From CAVRZY01 sp963725415 (GTDB lineage Bacteria; Acidobacteriota; Terriglobia; Bryobacterales; Bryobacteraceae): a DNA stretch of 9,111 nt. Made by a program: the position numbers and the translations under genes. The notes beneath the pieces are model-generated. The model saw nothing but the letters and a program-made list of their open reading frames with translations, did no database searches and was not told the origin of the DNA. Below are positions 1 to 6,200 of the stretch, piece by piece. How positions within the stretch are numbered: the first letter of the stretch is position 1; each line of letters starts with the position of its first letter. The stretch lies in contig CAVRZY010000119.1 of NCBI GenBank assembly GCA_963725415.1, positions 1-9,111 on the forward strand, given 5' to 3'.

Positions 1-62
1 GGGCCCATCATCCCCGTCCCGATCACGGCAGCAGTTTCAAAGGTGTTTTCCGGCATGGTCAT
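1..62 (-). CDS. Rossmann-fold NAD-dependent dehydrogenase, N-terminal fragment
   Basis: Only the first 20 codons are inside the window; the gene runs off the left edge. The reading starts at ATG 62-60 and gives MTMPENTFETAAVIGTGMMG followed by Pro. The AVIGTGMMGP stretch is a beta strand plus glycine-rich loop (GxGxxG) that binds NAD(P) at the start of a Rossmann fold. The GTGMMGP form is most like 3-hydroxyacyl-CoA dehydrogenases and their sugar-acid relatives (L-gulonate 3-dehydrogenase type); 3-hydroxyisobutyrate-type dehydrogenases are an alternative. The start follows the transporter stop codon (65-63) with no gap, so the two are very likely co-transcribed, which suggests the enzyme acts on something related to the imported compound. 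The ATG at 62 is preferred over the in-frame ATG at 56 because AAGAGGA (74-68) lies at proper spacing only from the first. Confidence 0.7.
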   Translation of the reverse strand, partial: MTMPENTFETAAVIGTGMMG

Positions 63-1345
63 TCAAGTCCTCTTCGGGGCGTACTTTTCCCGAACCAGCA
101 ACAGGTAGGCGGTGGCTCCGGTGAGCAGCAGGATCTCAATGGCTAGCATGGGCGCCACGTAGCTGCCTTTGGCCTGCAACAGCCAGCCGGTTAGCAGCGG
201 GGCCACAATGCCCGGAACGTTGGCGGCGCAATTCTGAATGCCTACGATGCGCCCGACCGCTGCGCCGGGAATCAGCGTTTGGGTCAAGGCCCAGTAGTTG
301 GCGGTCATCAGGCCAAGAGCACTCAAGGAAAATACGGCGAAGAACAACGCCACGGAACGAGAGCCGGAGAGTGGGCCGATCAGTTGCGTCGAGGCCAGCA
401 GGAAGCCCGCAATGGTGAAGGCTTTGCGCACCAGGACGGGCCTGCCGCCGCGGTCGATGAGACGATCCGCGGCCCAGCCGGCCAGCGTTGCCACTACGGC
501 CATCCCCAAAAAGGTGGACATGGTCAAGATGCCGGTTTTCTTGAGGTCGAGTTCCCAGCGTGTCGAAAAGTAGGTCGGCAGCCAGGTCATGCAGAAGTAG
601 ACAAAGTACTGGTAGCAAAACGTTCCAACGATGGTGCCCCAGATCACCGGGCTGGCCATGATCGTGCCGAACGGGACGCTGGCGGCCGGCGTTTTTCGCA
701 CCTGCGCGGATTCCAGCATGCGATCATCATCCTGGACCAGCTTGAGCCACGGAGCGAGCCAGATCAGACTACCCAGGCCGAGGATCACGAACATGGTCCG
801 CCAGCCGTAGGCGCCGATCAGCCAGGCCGCGATGGGCGCCCCCACGCCCGGCCCTACCTTGGCCGCCGCCATGTACAGCCCACGGCGAACCCGCGCTGGT
901 TTTCGGCGCAATGGAACCGGATCCAGCGCATGCCGGCGGGAGTGACAACGGATTCGCCCACCCCCAGCAGGAGCCGCAACAAAAACACTTGCCGGGTGGA
1001 GCGGGCCAGCGCGGTGCCGGCGGAAATCAGGCCCCAGAACAGGAATCCCAGCGCGAATGGGGTTCGCACCCCGAAGTGATCGACCACCCAGCCGGCCGGG
1101 ATCTGTAGCGGGGCGTAGGAGAAGAAAAACGCCGAATGCAGGGGGCCACGCTCATCGCGATCCCGGTCGGTCAGATGGAGGGAGGCGGTGATCGACTTGG
1201 CGGGGTCCTTTTCCGCCACGGCCATGGAAAGATTCACGCGATCGAAATAAGCGATCATCATGCCCAGGCACAGCACACCGACAATAGTCCAGCGCAGGCG
1301 CGAAGACATCACTTGCGCAGGCCTGGTTTCGATCCCTGTAGTCAT
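63..1345 (-). CDS. MFS transporter, anion:cation symporter (ACS) family, frameshifted
   Basis: Inner-membrane secondary carrier of the major facilitator superfamily. The N-terminal part has the signature AYFDRVNLSMA in the first membrane helix region, then FFFSYAPLQIPAGWVVDHFG, typical of the ACS branch (relatives ExuT, GudP, DgoT) that brings in hexuronates, aldonates and other organic anions by proton symport. The exact substrate cannot be read from the sequence. The reading frame changes once: up to FAVG (near 882) it is one frame, and from LYMAAAKVGPGVGAP onward it is another. Adding one C to the CCC at 879-881 (plus strand) restores FAVGLYMAAAK and gives about 428 residues, the normal family length with 12 helices. 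ATG 1345 is chosen as start because AGGTG lies six bases upstream; an in-frame GTG at 1354 is possible. A dehydrogenase gene follows immediately. The frameshift is probably a sequence error, but a true pseudogene is not excluded. Confidence 0.88.
68..74 (-). promoter_or_regulatory. Ribosome binding site of the edge dehydrogenase
   Basis: On the minus strand this reads AAGAGGA, a good Shine-Dalgarno match, five nucleotides before the ATG at 62. It lies inside the last codons of the transporter gene, which fits translation of the two genes from one message. Confidence 0.55.
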
Positions 1346-1351
1346 GTCAGG

Positions 1352-1367
1352 CACCTAACGTATCATA
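1352..1367 (-). promoter_or_regulatory. Possible start region of the transporter gene (SD AGGTG, -10-like TATGAT)
   Basis: On the minus strand AGGTG occupies 1356-1352, six bases before ATG 1345. A -10-like hexamer TATGAT occupies 1367-1362. No convincing -35 box is visible at 17 bp spacing. If the hexamer is a real -10, the message would begin at about 1355, which would truncate the SD, so the two signals may not both be used. Confidence 0.25.
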
Positions 1368-1373
1368 ATCCGC

Positions 1374-1499
1374 TCTGCGATTCAGACAGTGGGCATGGAA
1401 CGCAGCAAAAACCGGGTACAGACAGCCATTTCGAGCGGCAGCAAATGGTGTCAGTCCCCGGTTTTTGCCCATCGCCGTATGGGTTGTTTGAATCGCAGA
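1374..1499. repeat. REP/MITE-like long imperfect palindrome
   Basis: Two nested inverted repeats share one centre at about 1437. The outer arms are TCTGCGATTCAGACA (1374-1388) and TGTTTGAATCGCAGA (1485-1499), which pair at 14 of 15 positions. The inner arms, 1405-1431 and 1443-1468, begin GCAAAAACCGGG and end CCCCGGTTTTTGC, and pair with two mismatches and one bulged base around an 11-base loop. The 16-base segments between outer and inner arms have equal length but pair poorly. The inner GGTGTCAGTCCCCGGTTTTT-type core resembles REP sequences mobilised by RAYT/Y1 transposases in Acidobacteriota; that family link is from memory. ATCCGCT occurs just outside both ends (1368-1374 and 1502-1508), possibly a target duplication. 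The element fills most of the gap between the transporter and glgC starts. Confidence 0.75.
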
Positions 1500-1528
1500 T
1501 GATCCGCTGGCTGCTCGCGGCTGGCGGC

Positions 1529-1534
1529 TATGAC
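1529..1534 (+). promoter_or_regulatory. Candidate -10 box of glgC (TATGAC)
   Basis: TATGAC lies 14 bases before the glgC ATG. It matches TATAAT at four of six positions, with no clear -35 partner. If real, the leader would be only about 7 bases and the gene would be near-leaderless, agreeing with the lack of a good SD. Weak evidence. Confidence 0.2.
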
Positions 1535-1548
1535 AAAATAAGAACGAG

Positions 1549-2802
1549 ATGGAGCTTCGCGTACTGGCGTTTGTGCTCGCTGGGGGTAAGGGCACGCGCC
1601 TGTACCCGCTTACCAAGGAACGCGCCAAGCCGGCCGTGCCGTTCGGAGGCAAGTACCGGATCATCGATTTCGTCCTCAGCAATCTCATCAATTCCGGCAT
1701 TTACTCGATCTACGTTCTGATTCAGTTCAAGAGCCAGTCCCTGCTCCTGCACTTGCGCGACGGCTGGCAGTTCGCCGGCCCCCTGCGGAACGAGTTCATC
1801 ATTCCGGTGCCGGCTCAGATGCGATCGGCGGATGAGACCTGGTACCGGGGCACCGCGGATGCCATTTTTCAGAACATCAACCTGATCGAACAGGCCGAGC
1901 CGAACGTGGTGGTCATCTTCGGCGCAGACCACATCTACCGGATGAACATCCGCGAGATGATCGAGTTCCACCAGCACAAACAGGCCGAGGTGACGGTGGC
2001 CGCCATTCCGGTGGACAAAAGGCTGGCCTCGGAATTCGGGGTGATCGAAGCCGCCCCGGACGGACGCATTTTGGGCTTTCACGAGAAGCGCGCCGACGCG
2101 CCCACGTTGCCCGGCGATCCGGAGCGGGTCTTCGCTTCCATGGGAAACTACATCTTCTCGGCCAGCCTGCTGATCGAGGAGATCAAGAAGGACGCCGACA
2201 ACGACCAGGGCACGCACGACTTCGGGCGCGACATCCTGCCCTCCCTGGTGGGCCGCGCGGCGATGTATGCCTACGATTTTCGTACCAATTCCATTCCCGG
2301 CGAACCGCCCGGCAAGCCGGCCTACTGGCGCGACGTGGGGACCATTGACGCCTATTACGAAGCCAACATGGATATTCGCACCGTCGAACCGGAGCTGAAC
2401 CTGTACAACCGGCAGTGGCCGCTCATGACGGCCGGCTACGCCGACCCGCCGGCCAAGTTCGTCTTTGACGAGGAAGGACGGCGCGGGCAGGCCATCGATT
2501 CGGTGGTCTCAGCCGGGACAATCCTCTCCGGCGGACTGGTCCGCAATTCCGTCCTGGGCCGTTACGTGCGCATTCACTCCGCCGCCGTAGTCGAGGATTC
2601 CATCATCTTCGACAACTGCGACATCGGCCGCAGGGTCAAGATCCGGCGGGCCATTCTTGGCAAGAACCTGCGCATTCCGCAAGGCACCGTGATCGGGTAC
2701 GATCCGGAGAGCGATCACCGCCATTACCACGTCACCGAAGGCGGCATCGTGGTCGTGGAAGGAATCCGTTCCCCAGTCGAGCTGTCCACCTTGACTGTCT
2801 AG
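1549..2802 (+). CDS. glgC: Glucose-1-phosphate adenylyltransferase (ADP-glucose pyrophosphorylase)
   Basis: Cytoplasmic enzyme that makes ADP-glucose and pyrophosphate from glucose-1-phosphate and ATP, the committed step of bacterial glycogen synthesis. The 417-residue protein is intact and close to the family length (E. coli GlgC is 431). The N-terminal nucleotidyltransferase domain has the pyrophosphorylase loop LAGGKGTRLYPLT (10-22), ERAKPAVPFGGKYRIIDF (24-41), the QFKSQSL and HLRDGW segments, WYRGTADAIFQN (98-109), and GADHIYRMN with Asp127 at the position of catalytic Asp142 of E. coli. Lys180 in FHEK matches the glucose-1-phosphate-binding lysine. ASMGNYIF and HDFGRDILP follow. From about residue 300 a left-handed beta-helix domain is expected, seen as hexapeptide-like repeats around SVLGRYVRIHSAAVVEDSII. 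The start fits alignment; the SD is weak. It stands alone on its strand between two palindromic repeats. No other glg gene is present here. Confidence 0.97.
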   Translation: MELRVLAFVLAGGKGTRLYPLTKERAKPAVPFGGKYRIIDFVLSNLINSGIYSIYVLIQFKSQSLLLHLRDGWQFAGPLRNEFIIPVPAQMRSADETWYRGTADAIFQNINLIEQAEPNVVVIFGADHIYRMNIREMIEFHQHKQAEVTVAAIPVDKRLASEFGVIEAAPDGRILGFHEKRADAPTLPGDPERVFASMGNYIFSASLLIEEIKKDADNDQGTHDFGRDILPSLVGRAAMYAYDFRTNSIPGEPPGKPAYWRDVGTIDAYYEANMDIRTVEPELNLYNRQWPLMTAGYADPPAKFVFDEEGRRGQAIDSVVSAGTILSGGLVRNSVLGRYVRIHSAAVVEDSIIFDNCDIGRRVKIRRAILGKNLRIPQGTVIGYDPESDHRHYHVTEGGIVVVEGIRSPVELSTLTV

Positions 2803-2803
2803 C

Positions 2804-2816
2804 GAGGCTTCGCCTC
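2804..2816 (+). terminator. Short hairpin after glgC (weak terminator candidate)
   Basis: GAGGC-TTC-GCCTC forms a 5 bp stem with a 3-base loop two bases after the glgC stop codon. No T-run follows, so it does not look like a standard intrinsic terminator; it may just be a 3' end stabilising hairpin. Confidence 0.25.
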
Positions 2817-2846
2817 AGACCGACGGGGCATGTTGCAGCGCCGTCT

Positions 2847-2941
2847 TCACCGCAGAGACGCCAAGAACGCAGAGGCGGCACAGAGAAATTCTGATGGTTT
2901 TTCTCTGCGTTATCTCTGCGGTCTCTGTGCCTTTGCGGTGA
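2847..2941. repeat. ERIC-like intergenic palindrome (CACCGCAGAG... type)
   Basis: A 95 bp imperfect palindrome. The 43-base arms (2847-2889 and 2899-2941) pair without gaps at 31 of 43 positions by hand count, around a 9-base loop. The ends are TCACCGCA and TGCGGTGA, and inside are ACGCAGAG and CAGAGAAA modules and their complements. Sequences built from ACCGCAGAG/GCAGAGGACGCAGAG modules are common non-coding repeats in Acidobacteriota, Verrucomicrobia and Deltaproteobacteria genomes (general knowledge, not searched). It lies between the tail-to-tail ends of glgC and the oxidoreductase gene, where a strong RNA hairpin could protect or terminate both messages. The remaining bases of this 199 bp gap show nothing recognisable. 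Confidence 0.75.
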
Positions 2942-3001
2942 GAAAAACTTGACTCATTTACGACAAGTACCGCAAACCCTGGAAACTGGTGGTGTGAGCC
3001 A

Positions 3002-4267
3002 TCAGACCTCGGGCAGCGTGTAGGGCGCTCGGTACTCTTTAGTGAGCAGCGCGTTCGCCTCCTTGTCATCGCCGAAGGTCTCGGTTTTGGGATCGAATCT
3101 CACGTCGCGGCCCAGCCGGCAGCAGATGTTCCCCAGATGGCAGATGGTGGTGCTCAGCCGGCCCAGTTCGATGTCGGCATTGGGCCGCTTGCGCGTCTTG
3201 ATGCACTCCAGAAAATTCCTGGTGTGCGAGCCGCCCGAGGATTTCGCGCTCGGCCCAAGCTCGCCCTTCTTGAAATAGACTTGCCAGCCCGGGCCGTCAA
3301 CCACCAGCGTCCCGTCAGTCCCGTAAAACGCCGTGCCGGCCTCCATGCCTTCGATCGAGCGGGCATTCTGAAAGCTGTGCAGCTCCCAAACCAGCGCCAG
3401 GTCGCCGTAATCGTACGTCAAGACCTGCGTGTCGGGAACCTCCTTGGCGTCGTTGAGCCAGTAGATCCCCGAGCTGCCCGAAACGTGTTTGGGCAGGCAG
3501 TTGTCCAGCCCGCGCAGCGCTTCGATGCCCCACATCGCCACGTCCAGCATGTGAACGCCCTGGTTGCCCAGCTCGGTGTTGCCGTAGTCCCAGAAAAAGC
3601 GCCAGTTGTAGTGGAACCGGTTCTTGTTGAACGGCCGCTGGGGGGCCGGGCCGAGCCACACGTCGTAATCCACGCCCGCTGGCACTGGGCCGTCCGGCGG
3701 ATTTCCGATGCTGCCCCGCACCTGGCACATCCAGGCCCGGATCAGGCACACCTTGCCCAGCTTTCCCGAAGCCACGTATTCGATGGCGCTCTTGAAGTGC
3801 TCCCCGCTGCGCCGCTGCGTGCCGACCTGCACCACGCGGTTGTACTTTCGCGCCGCGTCCCGCATCAGGTGACCCTCGTGGATGGTCTGCGAGAGCGGTT
3901 TCTCGATGAACACGTCTTTGCCCGCCTGGCAAGCCAAGATCGTCGGGATGGCGTGCCAGTGATCCGGCGTGGCAATGAGGACCGCGTCGATGTCCTTGTC
4001 CTCCAGTACGCGGCGGAAGTCTTTGGCCGACCCCGGCTGTTTTCCCTGCGCCTTGCCGATGTCTGCGCCGACCTTGGCGATAATCGCGTCGTCGATATCG
4101 CACACGGTCTTGAATTCCGCGCCCTGCCTGATTGCACTGAGCGCGTCGCCACGGCCCTGGTTGCGCCCGCCGATCAGCGCCAGCACGACTTTCTCATTGG
4201 CGCCCAGAACGCTTCCGGCGGCCACCGTCTTCAACAGAAACGACCTGCGGTTTTCTTGCTCCATCAT
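3002..4267 (-). CDS. Gfo/Idh/MocA family oxidoreductase with Tat-like leader
   Basis: NAD(P)-dependent oxidoreductase of the glucose-fructose oxidoreductase / inositol dehydrogenase family, intact at 421 residues. NRRSFLLKT (6-14) is a twin-arginine export motif, followed by a short hydrophobic stretch, so the protein is probably carried folded to the periplasm, as many relatives in Acidobacteriota and Planctomycetes are. The Rossmann domain begins at about 27 with LALIGGRNQGRG, unusual in having Gly-Gly-Arg-Asn-Gln before Gly rather than GxGxxG. TPDHWH (100-105) and EKP (122-124, catalytic Lys123) are canonical. The C-terminal alpha/beta domain carries DYDVWLGPAP, NWRFFWDYG and GNQGVHMLD (His239, Asp242 likely catalytic). 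The substrate is probably a sugar or sugar derivative but cannot be named. Two adjacent ATG codons (4267 and 4264) both fit; no SD is seen. It is divergent from the hydrolase gene and convergent with glgC. Confidence 0.93.
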   Translation of the reverse strand: MMEQENRRSFLLKTVAAGSVLGANEKVVLALIGGRNQGRGDALSAIRQGAEFKTVCDIDDAIIAKVGADIGKAQGKQPGSAKDFRRVLEDKDIDAVLIATPDHWHAIPTILACQAGKDVFIEKPLSQTIHEGHLMRDAARKYNRVVQVGTQRRSGEHFKSAIEYVASGKLGKVCLIRAWMCQVRGSIGNPPDGPVPAGVDYDVWLGPAPQRPFNKNRFHYNWRFFWDYGNTELGNQGVHMLDVAMWGIEALRGLDNCLPKHVSGSSGIYWLNDAKEVPDTQVLTYDYGDLALVWELHSFQNARSIEGMEAGTAFYGTDGTLVVDGPGWQVYFKKGELGPSAKSSGGSHTRNFLECIKTRKRPNADIELGRLSTTICHLGNICCRLGRDVRFDPKTETFGDDKEANALLTKEYRAPYTLPEV

Positions 4268-4296
4268 GATATGTCGATCATACTATGCTAACAACC
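4268..4296. promoter_or_regulatory. Compact divergent promoter region, probably leaderless both ways
   Basis: Only 29 bases separate the oxidoreductase start (4267, minus) from the chosen hydrolase start (4297, plus). TATGAT on the minus strand (4282-4277) ends nine bases from one ATG; TACTAT on the plus strand (4281-4286) ends ten bases from the other. These -10-like hexamers overlap by two bases. Neither gene has an SD. ATGAT (4266-4270) and ATCAT (4277-4281) also form a small inverted repeat that could be an operator. Promoter activity is inferred. Confidence 0.35.
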
Positions 4297-6200
4297 ATGA
4301 GGAAACTCGCCAGTTTTCTGCTTGTCTTTCTGCTGCCGGCGATGGCCGGCGCGCAGACCCAGCCCCAGCAGGTCGCCGAGCTTCTCCAGCCGGAGCTCGA
4401 ACCGCCCGAGACGGTCGCCTTCCAGTTGCGCAACTACCTTCTGAAGAAGGTGCCGCGGCTGCCCGCGCCGTCGAGCGCGGAACAATGGGCGGCCGAAGCG
4501 CAGAAGCTGCGCCAGCGCGTCTTGCGCGAGGTGGTGTTCCACGGCTGGCCCCGCGAGTGGATCGAGGCCCCGGCGAAATTCGAGGACCTCGGATTGATTC
4601 CCTCCGGCAAGGGCTACCGCGTGCGCAAGCTGCGCTACGAAATCGTTCCGGGCTTTCACTCCACCGCCATCCTTTACGAACCCGAAGCCATCCGCGGCAA
4701 GATCCCGGCGATTCTGAACGTGAACGGGCACGTGGGCGCGCCCGGCAAGTCGGTCGAGTACAAGCAGAAACACTGCATCAATCAAGCCCTTCGCGGAATC
4801 CTGGCGCTCAACCTGGAATGGCTCTCCTTCGGCGAGCTCACCAGCAGGGAAAACCAGCACTGGTTCGGCGCGCACCTCGATCTGGTGGGCGCCAACGAGG
4901 TGGGCCTCTTCTATCTGGCCATGCGCAAGGGGCTCGATTACCTCTACGAGCATCCCAGCGTCGATCGCGGCCGGATCGGGGTCACCGGCCTCTCGGGCGG
5001 CGGCTGGCAGACCATCGTCTTGAGCGCCCTGGATGAAAGAGTGTCGGTTGCCGTCCCCGTGGCGGGATATTCCTCGATCGTCTCGCGAATCGAGCGCGCC
5101 CCGGACACCGGCGACATCGAGCAGAACGCCACCGATCTTCTCACCGTGGTGGACTATCCGCATCTCACCGCCATGCGCGCGCCCCGGCCCACCTTGCTCA
5201 TCTACAACGCCGAGGACGATTGCTGCTTCCGCGCGCCCCTGGTCAAGCCTTACATCTTCGATTACGTGCGGCCGTTCTTCCGCTTGTTTGGGCGCGAGGA
5301 CAACCTGGCCTGGCACGAGAACACCGACCCTTCGACTCATAACTACCAGCTCGACAACCGGCTCCAGTCCTACCGATTCTTCGTCAAGCATTTCGGCTCC
5401 CTTCCGCCGATTCGGAAATTCCGGTGGATGATCAGATCAAGAGCTTCGAGGAGCTGGTGGTTGGATTGCCCAAGGACAATCTGACGATCCTCGGGCTGGC
5501 GAAGAAGCTGGCCAGCGCCATCGAGCGGGCGCCCGCCCAGCGGCCCGAGTTGATCGAGACGCTGCGGTACAAACGCGCCGCCGTCGCGCACGCCTGGGCT
5601 TTGAACAACACCAAGCACAAGGAACTCGAGACGCGCTCCTATCGCTTCGAGTTCGACCACGGCCTGAGCGCCACAGGCGTCTGGCTGAAGGCCATCCGGA
5701 CGCCGGAAAACGCTCCGGTCACGCTGGTGCTCAACGACCAGGGCAAGAAGAACTCGCGGGTTGTGGTTTCAGACCGTCTGAATCGCGGCGAGCAGGTGCT
5801 GGCCATCGATCTCTTGTTCACGGGCGACGCCGCTCCGCAGAAACCGGGGCCCTCGAACTTCACCCAGATGCTCGCCGCTTTGGGGGATCGCCCGCTGGGG
5901 CTGGAGGCCGCGCAACTGATCGGCCTCGTCTCCTGGATGGGCGCCAAGAAAGTGCGGTTGGAAACCAGCGGCATTCGCAGCCAGGTAACGGCGCTGGTCG
6001 CCGCCGCCCTCGAGCCCGGGTTGTTTTCCGAAATCGTGGTGCGCGAGGGCATGCCCTCGTTGCGTTACCTGCTGGACCAGCCGGTCGAATACCAGTCGGC
6101 GCCCGATCTGTTCTGTCTCGACCTCTACAAAAAATTCGACCTGGACCGGCTGGCGCAGATGGCCGCGCCAACGACGATCGTAACGACGAATCCGCTATAG
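4297..6200 (+). CDS. Secreted alpha/beta hydrolase (acetylxylan-esterase-like), frameshifted
   Basis: Probable exported esterase or peptidase-like hydrolase, about 634 residues when repaired. A signal peptide is clear (MRKLASFLLVFLLPAMAGA, likely cut before Gln). The alpha/beta-hydrolase core has PAILNVNGHVG (oxyanion region), the nucleophile elbow GLSGGG with Ser233 (codon 4993), LIYNAEDD with Asp307/308, and STHNY with His348, giving a plausible catalytic triad. The N-terminal frame reads to HFG and then runs into an aberrant tail, stopping at 5484. The next frame continues with LPSADSEIPVDDQIKSFEEL to 6200. Adding one G at 5395-5396 joins them as HFGLPSADSE. The break lies after the triad, so the catalytic domain is intact either way. 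The C-terminal half looks like a second, degenerate hydrolase fold. ATG 4297 is chosen over 4285 because it starts the signal peptide. Substrate unknown; acyl or methyl esters of plant polysaccharides are a guess. Confidence 0.85.
6195..6200. other. Interlocked convergent stop codons (CTATAG)
   Basis: The palindrome CTATAG supplies the TAG stop of the hydrolase on the plus strand (6198-6200) and the TAG stop of the mutarotase-like gene on the minus strand (6197-6195). The two convergent coding regions therefore overlap by six bases and no intergenic terminator exists between them. Confidence 0.85.

Noticed and set aside
1355..1548. Small protein genes in the gap before glgC
   Set aside because: Open frames here are explained by the palindromic repeat and lack SD sites or recognisable protein features.
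2847..2941. CRISPR array or intrinsic terminator
   Set aside because: There is a single palindrome with no spaced direct repeats, and no T-run follows the stem on either strand.
3137..4291. Long open frame on the plus strand (384 codons) across the oxidoreductase gene
   Set aside because: It is antisense to an intact gene with clear catalytic motifs. Its protein is rich in Arg, His, Ala and Val with no recognisable domain, as expected from high-GC codon shadow.
4288..5391. Long open frame on the minus strand (367 codons) across the hydrolase gene
   Set aside because: Antisense shadow of a gene with a signal peptide and catalytic triad; no domain is visible in it.
5385..5430. Programmed ribosomal frameshifting in the hydrolase
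   Set aside because: No A/T slippery heptamer or downstream structure is evident, and similar one-base losses affect unrelated genes in the window.
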